64,000 nt of DNA. It comes from Rhodobacteraceae bacterium SB2 (lineage in GTDB: Bacteria; Pseudomonadota; Alphaproteobacteria; Rhodobacterales; Rhodobacteraceae). The DNA is taken from assembly GCA_001642945.1 (NCBI GenBank), contig LGRT01000018.1, positions 347,678 through 411,677 of the forward strand. The letters run 5' to 3'. The position numbers were made by a program, and so were the translations under genes. The notes below the pieces were generated by a model, which worked only from the letters and a program-made list of their open reading frames with translations, was not told where the DNA came from and ran no database searches. Shown in pieces: positions 9,132-17,624 of this stretch (position 1 is the first letter of the stretch; every line of letters begins with the position of its first letter).

Positions 9132-10019
9132 ATGCCTGAGCAACTGACATCCCAGCAAATAAGGTTTTACGAAAAGAACGGATATTTGGTAATTGAAAAT
9201 CAAATTCCCGACGCTTGGCTTGCTAAAATACGCGCCGAAATATTCCGTTTTGAAGAAGAGGCAGCTGAGCTTGAGCACAGCAATGACCGGCTTGACCTTG
9301 AAGACAGCCATACCCGCGCCGCGCCACGTTTGCGCCGGATTAAGCTGCCGCATATGATCAGCACACTTTTTCATGAACTGATGCTGTCTGATCATATTTT
9401 GGGTCCAGCAAGAGACTTGATCGGACCGAATTTGCGCCTGCACACCAGTAAGCTGAATATGAAATCAGCCGGATATGGCGCGGCTGTGGAATGGCATCAG
9501 GATTATGCGTTTTACCCCCATACAAATGACGATATTTTGGCCATCGGGGTTATAATTGACGATATGAAAATCGAAAATGGGCCCTTGATGGTGTATCCAG
9601 GCAGCCAAAAAGGGCCTGTTTATGATCATCATGTTGAGGGTGTATTTGCCGGTGCAATGCTGCCCGAAGACAATGGTTTGAACGCCAATGATGCTGTGCC
9701 TCTAACGGGGCCGGCCGGGTCCATCTCAATTCATCATGGCCGGATGGTGCATGGATCCGCGCTGAACACATCAGAGCGGGCCCGGCGCATCTTATTTTAC
9801 GAAATGATGGCTGCAGATGCGTTTCCCCTAATGGGATCAATGACGCGCTGGGATGGAATTGAAGAGTACAACACCCGCATGCTCTGCGGCACCCCAACCC
9901 TGAATCCGCGCCTAAAAGATATTCCCGTGCGCATCCCGCAACCCCAGTCCGATGTGCCAATTTCAATATATGAAATTCAAAAAGGCTTAAAAAAACGCGC
10001 GTTTGACGTGATTAAATGA
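9132..10019 (+). CDS. Phytanoyl-CoA dioxygenase (PhyH) family Fe(II)/2-oxoglutarate oxygenase, copy 2
   Basis: 295 aa. The iron motif HxD is in EWHQDYAFYPHTNDD. The distal histidine is in the HHGRMVHGSALNTS stretch, and an arginine (RARRILFYEM) is placed to bind 2-oxoglutarate. The N-terminus (QIRFYEKNGYLVIENQIPDAW) is typical of PhyH proteins. It shares the fold and iron ligands with the oxygenase at 5623 but little other sequence, so the two probably act on different intermediates rather than being a recent duplication. CCGGAG upstream supports ATG 9132. A soluble cytoplasmic oxygenase; substrate unknown. Confidence 0.85.
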   Translation: MPEQLTSQQIRFYEKNGYLVIENQIPDAWLAKIRAEIFRFEEEAAELEHSNDRLDLEDSHTRAAPRLRRIKLPHMISTLFHELMLSDHILGPARDLIGPNLRLHTSKLNMKSAGYGAAVEWHQDYAFYPHTNDDILAIGVIIDDMKIENGPLMVYPGSQKGPVYDHHVEGVFAGAMLPEDNGLNANDAVPLTGPAGSISIHHGRMVHGSALNTSERARRILFYEMMAADAFPLMGSMTRWDGIEEYNTRMLCGTPTLNPRLKDIPVRIPQPQSDVPISIYEIQKGLKKRAFDVIK

Positions 10020-10032
10020 GAAAGAAATAAAG

Positions 10033-10920
10033 ATGCCAAATGAAAATATTGGGTTCATCGGCCTTGGCCTGATGGGATCTGCGATGGTTAGCAGATTGCA
10101 AGACTTGGATTATCAAGTGAGCGTCTGCGCCAATAAATCTCGGCCGAATATTGAGGCCGCAATCGCGCGCGGTGCCCATGAGGTTGAAACCGCATGCGCG
10201 CTTGCACAAACCAGCGATATCATTCTGCTCTGTATGGATACAAGCGCCAGCGTCGAAGCCAGAATGCGTGGCCCCGATGGCGTTATTGCTGGCCTGCAAA
10301 CAGGTGCGATTGTGATTGATTTTGGCACCTCACTACCAGCCAGTACGCGGGCCTTGGGCCAAGAGGTGGCAGCGGCGGGGGGCTATTATTTAGATGCGCC
10401 TCTCGGGCGTACGCCGCAGCATGCCCTGATCGGCCAATTGAACATTATGGCAGCGGGCGATACCGCTGCGTATAAAAGAGCGCGGCCCGTCTTAAAAAAC
10501 CTTGCCGAAAATGTATTCCATCTGGGAAATCTAGGGGATGGCCATTCCATCAAATTGATGAATAATTTTTTCGGGATGACGGTGGCCAACGCCATGGCAG
10601 AAGCCTTTGCCATGGCCGACCAGCTTGGCCTTGATCGTGACAAACTATATACAGCCATGTCGGCAGGCCCATTGCACAGTGGTATGATGGATTTTGTCAA
10701 AGCCTATGCCGTCGAAAAGGATCCCAACCAATTGGCGTTTTCCATCAAGAATGCTGCCAAAGATGTGGGATATTACACCCAAATGGCGCACTCAGCAGGC
10801 GTTGACAGCGTGATGTCGCAAGGCGCCCTTTCCGCCTTGGATACGGCCGTTGCCGAAGGTCGCGGTGAGCATATGGTCAGTCAAATGGTCGACTTCTATG
10901 CCGATCGGTTCGCCCGCTAG
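10033..10920 (+). CDS. Beta-hydroxyacid dehydrogenase (3-hydroxyisobutyrate / tartronate semialdehyde reductase family)
   Basis: 295 aa. The N-terminal NAD(P) fold is IGFIGLGLMGSAMVSRL, the substrate-binding signature LDAPLGRTPQHALIGQL takes the usual position near residue 120, and the catalytic lysine is in HSIKLMNNFFG near residue 172. The all-helical C-terminal domain is complete. Members reduce tartronate semialdehyde to glycerate (GarR), oxidise 3-hydroxyisobutyrate, or reduce succinic semialdehyde. In a sugar-acid operon a GarR-like role is the most natural reading, as a sink for a C3 semialdehyde, but this is inferred from context. Confidence 0.85.
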   Translation: MPNENIGFIGLGLMGSAMVSRLQDLDYQVSVCANKSRPNIEAAIARGAHEVETACALAQTSDIILLCMDTSASVEARMRGPDGVIAGLQTGAIVIDFGTSLPASTRALGQEVAAAGGYYLDAPLGRTPQHALIGQLNIMAAGDTAAYKRARPVLKNLAENVFHLGNLGDGHSIKLMNNFFGMTVANAMAEAFAMADQLGLDRDKLYTAMSAGPLHSGMMDFVKAYAVEKDPNQLAFSIKNAAKDVGYYTQMAHSAGVDSVMSQGALSALDTAVAEGRGEHMVSQMVDFYADRFAR

Positions 10921-10922
10921 CT

Positions 10923-11819
10923 ATGGCGCTGACCGCACTGGCAAACAGGGATAATCCCAGCCTGGGCATTCTTATGATGCTGGTGACCTATTTCCTTTTT
11001 TCCTTGGTGGATACCTCGGTAAAATGGTTGCTCTATGCCGGGCTTGGATCCTTTCAACTGGCCTTTATGCGCTATGCCTCGCATTTCGTTATCAGCCTAA
11101 GCACCATCGCTTGGGGCGGCGTCAGCCTGAGTAGATTTGCAACGCCACATTTGGGATTGGTGTTGTTTCGAGGCTTCTTATTGGTCAGCGCGACGGCGCT
11201 GAATTTTATCGTTTTGCGCTATCTGTCTTTAACGGTGGTGTCGGCGATCATGTTTTCAGCACCAATAATCGTTTGCCTTCTCTCTTGGCCGCTCTTGGGT
11301 GAGCGCGTTGGCCCGTGGCGCTGGTTTGCGATTATCTTAGGCTTTAGCGGTGTTCTCGTCGTCATTCGCCCTTTGGGAGAAAGCTTTCACTGGGCGGCTT
11401 TGCTCACTTGTTATAACGCCGTGGCGCTCGCGCTTTATTCGATCATCACCCGCCGCCTCTCTGGCCTCGTTGCCGCGGAAACCATGCAATTTTACATGGG
11501 GGCATTGGGCACCTTCAGCTTGCTGCCCTTAGCTTTTTTAGACTGGGCAACTCCAAGCTCCTTATTCGAATGGGTGTTGATGTGCGTGCTCGGGGTTTGG
11601 GCTTGGGCCGGGCATGGTTTATTAACGCGCGCGCATGGGCTGGCCCCCGCGAATACCTTAATGCCCTATACCTATAGTTTCATGATTTTTCTCACCATAG
11701 AAAGCTATATTGTTTTCGCAGAATTCCCTGACCGATGGACCTTGACCGGCGCATCTATCGTTGTCATCTCGGGTTTGATCATCTGGAAACGCGCAAAATT
11801 AAAAGAGGAAACGCAATGA
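10923..11819 (+). CDS. DMT-superfamily (EamA) membrane transporter
   Basis: 298 aa with about ten transmembrane helices arranged as two EamA repeats (residues 15-150 and 160-290). It starts only 2 nt after the previous stop and overlaps the next gene by ATGA (11816-11819). EamA proteins mostly export metabolites or amino acids. In this operon it may expel a toxic or excess intermediate, or act as a second route for the substrate. The family is clear from the hydrophobic pattern and from motifs such as ISAPIIVCLLSWPLLGE-type segments; the solute is not known. Confidence 0.8.
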   Translation: MALTALANRDNPSLGILMMLVTYFLFSLVDTSVKWLLYAGLGSFQLAFMRYASHFVISLSTIAWGGVSLSRFATPHLGLVLFRGFLLVSATALNFIVLRYLSLTVVSAIMFSAPIIVCLLSWPLLGERVGPWRWFAIILGFSGVLVVIRPLGESFHWAALLTCYNAVALALYSIITRRLSGLVAAETMQFYMGALGTFSLLPLAFLDWATPSSLFEWVLMCVLGVWAWAGHGLLTRAHGLAPANTLMPYTYSFMIFLTIESYIVFAEFPDRWTLTGASIVVISGLIIWKRAKLKEETQ

Positions 11820-12688
11820 AAATTGCCTGTATCGGTGAAGCCATGATTGAGCTGTCCTTTCGCGGCAGCACCCCAAGCATTGGCGTGGCAGGCGATACAT
11901 TGAATACAGCGATATACTTAAAAAGAGCCGCTCCAAAGCTGCAAGTTGATTATATTACGCGCCTTGGCAGCGATCCTTTTTCAACCCAAATCAAAACATT
12001 TATCGCCGCACAAAATATCGGCATAGAGGCAATTGAAAAATCGCAAAAGCGGCATCCGGGCCTCTATGCAATTTCAACCTCGCCCAACGGAGAGCGCGCC
12101 TTTACCTATTGGCGCGCGCAATCTGCGGCAAGGGAGCTGTTTCAAACGGCCAATGGCGCAGAGTTTTCAGCCTTGAATGGCTATGATGCGCTTTATCTCT
12201 CAGGAATTACGCTGGCTATCCTGCCCGCAGATATCCGTCACGAGCTGCTTAATTTCCTAAAAACCAGCGATGCGCTCTTTGCCTTTGACAGCAATTACCG
12301 CCCCGCGCTTTGGGGTGATGCGCAAGAGGCACGTAAGACGATAAACAGCTTTTGGGAGATAAGTGATCTGGCCTTACCCTCGCTGGATGATGAAATGGAA
12401 CTGTTTCAAGAAAACTTTGAAACCGTGCAAAAACGCTTCGCAGCTTATGGCAGCCTTGGGGCACTAAAACGCGGAGAAAAAGGCCCCCTGTCCTTGGGGG
12501 AGCGGATCTCTGCAACCCGCTACCCTGCCAGTCCGACCGTGGTGGATACAACGGCCGCAGGCGACAGCTTTAATGGCGCGTATTTGGGGGCGAAGTTCAG
12601 CGGTGAAAACCAAGAGAGGGCTTTGCAAAAAGGCCATGCTTGCGCGGCGCAGGTTGTGCAGGTGCATGGCGCTATTATTGACGCTTAA
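11816..12688 (+). CDS. kdgK: PfkB-family sugar kinase, 2-keto-3-deoxygluconate kinase type
   Basis: 290 aa from ATG 11816, chosen because it overlaps the upstream stop as ATGA and follows AAGAGGAAACGCA. A longer in-frame start at 11735 lies inside the transporter gene. The N-terminus (IACIGEAMIELSF) and the early glycine motif (GVAGDTLNTAIYLKR) match KDG kinases, and the PfkB signature DTTAAGDSFNGAYLGA lies near the C-terminus with the catalytic aspartate. It should phosphorylate KDG to KDPG for the Entner-Doudoroff pathway. No KDPG aldolase gene is in the window. It is the last gene of the operon and converges on fliA. Confidence 0.85.
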   Translation: MKIACIGEAMIELSFRGSTPSIGVAGDTLNTAIYLKRAAPKLQVDYITRLGSDPFSTQIKTFIAAQNIGIEAIEKSQKRHPGLYAISTSPNGERAFTYWRAQSAARELFQTANGAEFSALNGYDALYLSGITLAILPADIRHELLNFLKTSDALFAFDSNYRPALWGDAQEARKTINSFWEISDLALPSLDDEMELFQENFETVQKRFAAYGSLGALKRGEKGPLSLGERISATRYPASPTVVDTTAAGDSFNGAYLGAKFSGENQERALQKGHACAAQVVQVHGAIIDA

Positions 12689-12738
12689 GCGGCGCAAGAA
12701 GTGATCTGCAATATGCTAAGCACAGGCGCGGCAGTGGT

Positions 12739-13455
12739 TTAGTGAAGATCCGAATAATTTTGAAGCTTTGACTGCAGCGCTTTAAACGCTTCTGATTTGA
12801 TTTGAGACACCCGGCCCGGTGATAAATCCAAAACGGCGGCGATCTCATATGTGTTAAGATCTTCTACATAATAGAGTTGCATCACCATGCTTTGCTGTTT
12901 TGAGAGCATCTTTAGGGCATTTACCAATTCGACACGCAAATTTTGACTGTCTAATAGGCGTTCAGGTTCAATCGTCGGCGCGGCAAACACCATTGAATAC
13001 TCATCATACGCCTGACTGAGGCTTTCAGAAACGTTTGCTTCAAACAGCTTTGTCCAACTATAAAACTCTTCCATCGATAAGTTCAGCGCCGCGGCAACTT
13101 CTTCATCCTTAGCCGTGCGCCCTAATGAAACGGCCAACTCGTTGCGTTTGCCATCGATCATCTGTTTGGCCTGAACCGTCGAACGGTTCAAATTTCCAGA
13201 CCGGCGAATTAAATCGAGCATTGAACCTTTTATCCGGATGCTCGCATAATTTTCAAAGCTTGAACCTTCAACCGTGGTGTATTTTTGCGCTGCATCAACC
13301 AAGCCTTCCAAGCCGGATTGCAACAAATCATCTAATTCAATAAAGCTTGAAACTTTCGCATGCATTTTAAACGCGATGCGCCGCACCAGACCCTCATGGC
13401 TACGCACGATACTGTTTATATCTAATTTCATTTCTGCATAGCTTGTTTGTTTCAA
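12739..13455 (-). CDS. fliA: RNA polymerase sigma factor for flagellar operons, FliA (sigma-28)
   Basis: 238 aa, normal length. Region 2 (SFIELDDLLQSGLEGLVDAAQKY, FENYASIRIKGSMLDLIRR), region 3 (GRTAKDEEVAAALNLS) and region 4 (LSKQQSMVMQLYYVEDLNTYEIAAVLDLSPGRVSQIKSEA) are all present. The protein directs polymerase to late flagellar promoters of the TAAA-N15-GCCGATAA type. Its ATG overlaps the stop of the upstream FlhG-like gene (ATGA, 13452-13455), the common flhG-fliA order. A matching promoter lies at 15080-15106. The gene encoding its anti-sigma factor FlgM was not seen in the window. Confidence 0.93.
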   Translation of the reverse strand: MKQTSYAEMKLDINSIVRSHEGLVRRIAFKMHAKVSSFIELDDLLQSGLEGLVDAAQKYTTVEGSSFENYASIRIKGSMLDLIRRSGNLNRSTVQAKQMIDGKRNELAVSLGRTAKDEEVAAALNLSMEEFYSWTKLFEANVSESLSQAYDEYSMVFAAPTIEPERLLDSQNLRVELVNALKMLSKQQSMVMQLYYVEDLNTYEIAAVLDLSPGRVSQIKSEAFKALQSKLQNYSDLH

Positions 13456-14204
13456 TGAAGAGAGCTCGCAAATAGTTCTTTCGGCACCTTATGCGGATTT
13501 GCATTATATTTCAAATTTAATAACTCGAACGTGATATTTTGCAGCGACATTGTTGCAAGCGACCGAAACTTTGAACCACCCTGCAAAGCTGGGGCAAAGC
13601 CGATAAATTTGGTTGCGATCTTCCGCCCATCCACGCGCTTGGTTTCGAGCGATGCATAAATTTCTGCTGCGCGATGCGCAGAATTCCCAAAATTTACGAT
13701 AATGCCCAAATCAGGCAGCACATCACAATTCTGCGCCAATGCGCAAAAGGTCTCAATATCAGCGGGTGCGCTGGCCTCGTGTTGCAATAATAAAGCACAG
13801 CGATCCTTTGCCCCAAATCGTAGATCACAAGGATGCGTATCCATCAAAGAATGGTCAAACACCACAAAATCTGATTGGTCCGGTTTGCCCCACTGCGATC
13901 GAGCTGACAATCTGCGCAATTCACGCGCATTTGGCGATGGTGCGGCTTGATAGCGCTTTAGGGTTTTGCTTGGACAGGCTCCAGGACGTTGATATTCCAT
14001 TTGTGTGGATCTACGGCTGTCTTGCGCGGGGGCCAATGCAGGCGCGCTGCGAATAGGATCGTCTATACGCCGCGTGATCTCCATAGGCGCCAAATGCACA
14101 GTTCCAAAAAACTGCTCAAGATGTTCAACCAAATTTTGCGAAAATACCGTTGGTTTATAGATATTTTTTTTACCGCTAAAAATATGGATATTTTCGAACA
14201 TCAA
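13452..14204 (-). CDS. Degenerate FlhG/MinD-like protein
   Basis: 250 aa, not a clear hit to a known domain by eye, but its layout follows FlhG (FleN/YlxH). The N-terminus IHIFSGKKNIYKPTVFSQNL aligns with the ParA/MinD start (SGKGGVGKTT followed by NLA) but with the P-loop destroyed (SGKKNIYKPT). Later, SDFVVFDHSLMD corresponds to the strand holding the Walker B aspartate, and LGIIVNFGNSAHRAAEIYASL to the VVN-type segment. An ~70-residue central stretch is low in similarity. It overlaps fliA by 4 bases, the usual flhG-fliA order, which supports orthology. ATP binding looks lost, so any control of flagellar number would be by protein contact. Confidence 0.6.
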   Translation of the reverse strand: MMFENIHIFSGKKNIYKPTVFSQNLVEHLEQFFGTVHLAPMEITRRIDDPIRSAPALAPAQDSRRSTQMEYQRPGACPSKTLKRYQAAPSPNARELRRLSARSQWGKPDQSDFVVFDHSLMDTHPCDLRFGAKDRCALLLQHEASAPADIETFCALAQNCDVLPDLGIIVNFGNSAHRAAEIYASLETKRVDGRKIATKFIGFAPALQGGSKFRSLATMSLQNITFELLNLKYNANPHKVPKELFASSLH

Positions 14205-14234
14205 CTCTGCCTTCTCACCTTACTGCTCTATCTT

Positions 14235-14260
14235 CAGAGGTTTATCCTCTGTCTTATTTT
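14235..14260 (+). terminator. Small hairpin with plus-strand U-tract
   Basis: CAGAGG (14235-14240), loop TTTAT, CCTCTG (14246-14251), followed by TCTTATTTTT on the plus strand. It lies between two minus-strand genes, so as an intrinsic terminator it would only stop an antisense plus-strand transcript. It may instead be a processing stem. Confidence 0.35.
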
Positions 14261-14264
14261 TGGG

Positions 14265-15029
14265 TTAACGCGTGAAGCGAGACACCATATCACTATCGGC
14301 CTGCAATGCTTTTGACGCGGCTGTGAAGGCTTGTTGCGCATTGATCAATCCGACAAGCTCATTGGTGATATCAACGTTTGACACTTCCAAATGGCCTGAA
14401 ATCACGCTGCCCACCCCACCATTCTTGGGGTCGAACGCGCCAAATAAACTGGCCTCTTCTGTCGCCAAATACCGCCCATTCCCAAGCTGGCGCATGGCCG
14501 CTGGATTATCAAAATTTGCCAGTCCGATGCGCCCCAGATTCAGTGGCATTCCAACCCCATATGTTGCGAGCACATCACCCTCTGGGTTAATTTCCAATCC
14601 AGAAAGCGGAATTTCATTGTTTTGAAAGGGAACGGAAATCTGATCAAGGTTTCTAGTCAGCACGGGGCTGCCATCATTGGCAGATAACAAACCCGCCTCG
14701 TTAATCTGGAAAGAACCGTTGCGCGTGAACGTCACCTGGTCGGTGCCCTCAACCGAGCCAAGCATGAACATGCCATGGCCATTTACCGCCATATCCGTTG
14801 AAACACCGGTTTGTTTCAATTCAGCAGGGTTATGGGACACGCGATTTACCGCCACCATCGAACCTTGGCCAACATTCGGGCCGGACGCACCCGCGCTGGC
14901 CAAATAAACATCACGGAAAGTCGCTTCGCTGCGCTTAAAGCCGGTAGACCCGGTATTTGCGATATTGTTTGATACCACATTCAATTTATGGCTCGAAACG
15001 CTTAACGCAGATTTTATGATATTCAGCAT
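14265..15029 (-). CDS. Additional flagellar hook/rod family protein (FlgE/F/G-like)
   Basis: 254 aa. The N-terminus contains the axial-protein motif SNNIANTGSTGFKRSEATFRD and the C-terminus GHLEVSNVDITNELVGLINAQQAF, the paired ends that form the coiled-coil core of rod and hook proteins. The ends look more like FlgE than FlgF or FlgG, but the central domain is small. It is extra, because the window already has FlgE, FlgF and FlgG. It has its own sigma-28-like promoter at 15080-15106, so it should be made late, after hook completion. A role as a hook-filament accessory part is possible but unproven. Confidence 0.8.
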   Translation of the reverse strand: MLNIIKSALSVSSHKLNVVSNNIANTGSTGFKRSEATFRDVYLASAGASGPNVGQGSMVAVNRVSHNPAELKQTGVSTDMAVNGHGMFMLGSVEGTDQVTFTRNGSFQINEAGLLSANDGSPVLTRNLDQISVPFQNNEIPLSGLEINPEGDVLATYGVGMPLNLGRIGLANFDNPAAMRQLGNGRYLATEEASLFGAFDPKNGGVGSVISGHLEVSNVDITNELVGLINAQQAFTAASKALQADSDMVSRFTR

Positions 15030-15079
15030 GACACAACCTTTTAATTTCTAATTATTAGTTTGCATATTTCATGCCAAAG

Positions 15080-15106
15080 TGATCGGTGTGAAAAATCAGC
15101 CCTTTA
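15080..15106 (-). promoter_or_regulatory. Sigma-28 (FliA) type promoter upstream of the extra hook-family gene
   Basis: On the minus strand TAAA (15106-15103), exactly 15 nt, then ACCGATCA (15087-15080), against the consensus TAAA-N15-GCCGATAA: all four -35 bases and six of eight -10 bases match. It sits about 50 nt upstream of the ATG at 15029, inside a 91-bp intergenic gap, in a cluster that encodes FliA itself. Confidence 0.7.
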
Positions 15107-15120
15107 ATGAGGATCAATCT

Positions 15121-15888
15121 TTATTGGTTAGCCACCAACAAAGGCTTGCCTGTGAATTTTCTGAGATCGGTGAAAGCAGGTTGCGATAAATCAAGCTGAG
15201 CTGTCAGCACTAAAGGGCCTTGCGGCACTGTCCAAAACAAAACTGACTTTGCCCGCGCGGAGCCAAATACGCTGGGCATCTCGGGCGCTCGTTCCGGCGC
15301 CGAGGGTGGGATGAGCATGGGGCGCCGCGAAGGCTTTGTGCGGATCATCGCAATGGTATCAAAATTGGGAAGTTCCGAAAACTTCGCATAATAACGTTCG
15401 TTATATTTCGGGTTACGCGAATGGTAATATTTAACGGCCTTCATCCAAGACCCGGTTTCTTTATACAGTTGTTCTAAATATTTGGCGGCATAAAGAGTAT
15501 TATGCGCAGGGCTTAACATTTCTGAAAAATTGCTAAAATATTTCGCATGCCATTTAATATTCAATTGCATGCAGCCCACATCCACATTCGTCTTGCCGGA
15601 ATTTGATAATTTTGTAAGCAAGTCTAGAGCATCTGCTTGGCTGTTCAGAAAATACCCTCTGCCGCCATTGTTCAAAGTCCATGGCCAGCTCACAAATTTT
15701 TTATTGACCTTGCGGCCTGACTCTAGGCGCGCGATTTTCATAAGCACAGGCCGAGGAACCGTGCTCTCTTGCGACGCACGGGCGATGCTTTCATCACAAA
15801 TAGAGCTGTCTTCAACCGCTGCATAAAGCGATTGGGGCATGAAAAACAATATTATACTTACGTAACCTGCGCGGATCAAATTCAGCAT
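15121..15888 (-). CDS. Secreted lytic transglycosylase (SLT domain), flagellar cluster type
   Basis: 255 aa. A signal peptide (residues 1-23, ending SLYAA) precedes an SLT-type transglycosylase domain: catalytic glutamate in ARLESGRK (about residue 54), VDVGCMQLNIKWH, and the tyrosine motif WMKAVKYYHSRNP. A proline-rich linker and a ~60-residue C-terminal segment follow. It should cut peptidoglycan in the periplasm to let the rod through. The FlgJ here (22622-22915) has only the rod-binding domain, so this enzyme probably supplies the missing wall-cutting activity, as SltF does in Rhodobacter sphaeroides. Confidence 0.85.
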   Translation of the reverse strand: MLNLIRAGYVSIILFFMPQSLYAAVEDSSICDESIARASQESTVPRPVLMKIARLESGRKVNKKFVSWPWTLNNGGRGYFLNSQADALDLLTKLSNSGKTNVDVGCMQLNIKWHAKYFSNFSEMLSPAHNTLYAAKYLEQLYKETGSWMKAVKYYHSRNPKYNERYYAKFSELPNFDTIAMIRTKPSRRPMLIPPSAPERAPEMPSVFGSARAKSVLFWTVPQGPLVLTAQLDLSQPAFTDLRKFTGKPLLVANQ

Positions 15889-15943
15889 TGCAGCTCCTTT
15901 CGCAAAAGAGTTGCAATTACCGGACCAAGTTTGCAGCTCTTAC

Positions 15944-17617
15944 TTATTTTAGAAAATCAAATAACGTTTGCGAATTTACCGTTGAATAGGTTTGCCGCGC
16001 AGCATCGCGAGTAACCATGATGGTTTGCAGCTCCGTAATCAGCGTTTCAATATCCGCATCGCGGAGATCGGAAATTTCTGTTTTTATAGCTACACTGCGG
16101 TCCGTTAAAACAGTTTTCTGAGCATCAGCATTATTAATGCGGGCACCAACAATAGTTCGAGATAGTGCAAAATGTTCTACCAAAGAGCCTATAGCCGAAC
16201 CTTGCTGGGATAATGCTTGGTTTTGATCGCTTAACTGTACAATCACATCATCACTAGAATCCAAAACTTCTATATAATGTTTTGGTACACGTTGTGCCAA
16301 TTCATAACCTTCAATTGAAATCGCTTCAATACTTACATCAGCCGACGAACTAGAGTCAGTTTTCGCAATGCTTAGCGTTCCATCTCCATTATCTGTAGCG
16401 GTTAAACCAGTTCCACTGTCATTAATTGCGCTCACAAGTGCGCTAATAGAGTTGGAATTTATATTAGCATTTATTGTCGCGCTGCCATCCGGCCCAGTAA
16501 TCATCATAGACCAATTCTGAGGTTCCCTAGATGCATTAACTCGCAATTTCATTGCTCCAGATACTGCATCCGCCGCCTCTGAAATGACGGTTAATTGTGG
16601 GCTGGTGCTACTACTTGCAGGTGAGCCAGTATTAAAAATGGTAAAGTCTGTATCGGTGCTGTTAATTGAAAACGAGTTATCTTCACCGGCTGTTGAATTG
16701 ATTTTCAAATTCAATCCCGTATCACCCTCAACCAGAGTGGCCGTTAAATTACTAATTGCGCTTATTTTATCTGCAATGCCCTGCAGAGTATTATTACTGC
16801 TGTCAATGGCAATCGAAGTGGTTGATCCATTCATCGTCACGGTAAAGGTTCCGGTTTGAGTAGTACTAGAAACCGATGGATTAGTGGTAGTCGGATTGAA
16901 AAAGTTTGTGAAATTACTGTGAGACAAATCATATGAAATCGCCTGTGCGGTATCGGCTGAATTTGCAGAATAGGATTGATCAAACTGACGATCTGTCAAT
17001 AAAGCATTAGCAAAACTATCTAAAATATCAAAACTAGTTTTAGCGGAAGCACCATCTTGAACCTCCATAAAAAGTGAACTACCATTCAAACTTGTTGGAA
17101 GTTTAACGCTTTCTGACACTTGTAAACTGTGATCTCCTCCATCGCCGCGATATCGCACCTGACCATTTTCATTAGCCACGAAAGGAGAGGCCTCAGTGGA
17201 AAACCCACCATAGAGCGCATCACCATTATTATCCGTTGAATTGGCTAATCCCAAAAGACTTTCCTTAAAAGTAAGCACTTCAAGACGAATGGCTTGGCGC
17301 TCTGCATCAGTGACAGTCGCCGTATTGGAAGCAATGAATTTTTCATTCATTCGAGTTACCAAGTTTCCAACGGTTTCTAATGTTGTATCTGCCAATCCAA
17401 GCCGCGATGTAACCTTCCCAGCATTAGATTGAAATTGCTCCAAGCGTGCTTCTAACTCGTTACGTGCTGTCAATGTAACAGCGTCTAAAGGGGCATCAGA
17501 AGATTGCGTAATCCGCGTTCCAGTTGCAATTTGCGTATTTAGATTTTGCAATCTATTCTCAATAAATTTGAACTGGTCTAACATTTGAGTTGCGAAAAGT
17601 TTGCTCGAAATGGTCAT
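15944..17617 (-). CDS. flgL: Flagellar hook-associated protein 3 FlgL, enlarged
   Basis: 557 aa, against about 300 in enteric bacteria. The flagellin-like N-terminal helix domain (residues 1-150: ENRLQNLNTQIATGTRITQSSDAP) and C-terminal helix (TDRSVAIKTEISDLRDADIETLITELQTI) are intact. The extra middle contains a flagellin-IN-like segment near residues 250-320 (SSNNTLQGIADKISAI) that is also found in FliD of this window. FlgL joins hook-associated FlgK to the flagellin filament outside the cell. It starts 7 nt after the flgK stop, so the two are co-transcribed. Confidence 0.9.
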   Translation of the reverse strand: MTISSKLFATQMLDQFKFIENRLQNLNTQIATGTRITQSSDAPLDAVTLTARNELEARLEQFQSNAGKVTSRLGLADTTLETVGNLVTRMNEKFIASNTATVTDAERQAIRLEVLTFKESLLGLANSTDNNGDALYGGFSTEASPFVANENGQVRYRGDGGDHSLQVSESVKLPTSLNGSSLFMEVQDGASAKTSFDILDSFANALLTDRQFDQSYSANSADTAQAISYDLSHSNFTNFFNPTTTNPSVSSTTQTGTFTVTMNGSTTSIAIDSSNNTLQGIADKISAISNLTATLVEGDTGLNLKINSTAGEDNSFSINSTDTDFTIFNTGSPASSSTSPQLTVISEAADAVSGAMKLRVNASREPQNWSMMITGPDGSATINANINSNSISALVSAINDSGTGLTATDNGDGTLSIAKTDSSSSADVSIEAISIEGYELAQRVPKHYIEVLDSSDDVIVQLSDQNQALSQQGSAIGSLVEHFALSRTIVGARINNADAQKTVLTDRSVAIKTEISDLRDADIETLITELQTIMVTRDAARQTYSTVNSQTLFDFLK

Positions 17618-17624
17618 ATCACCC

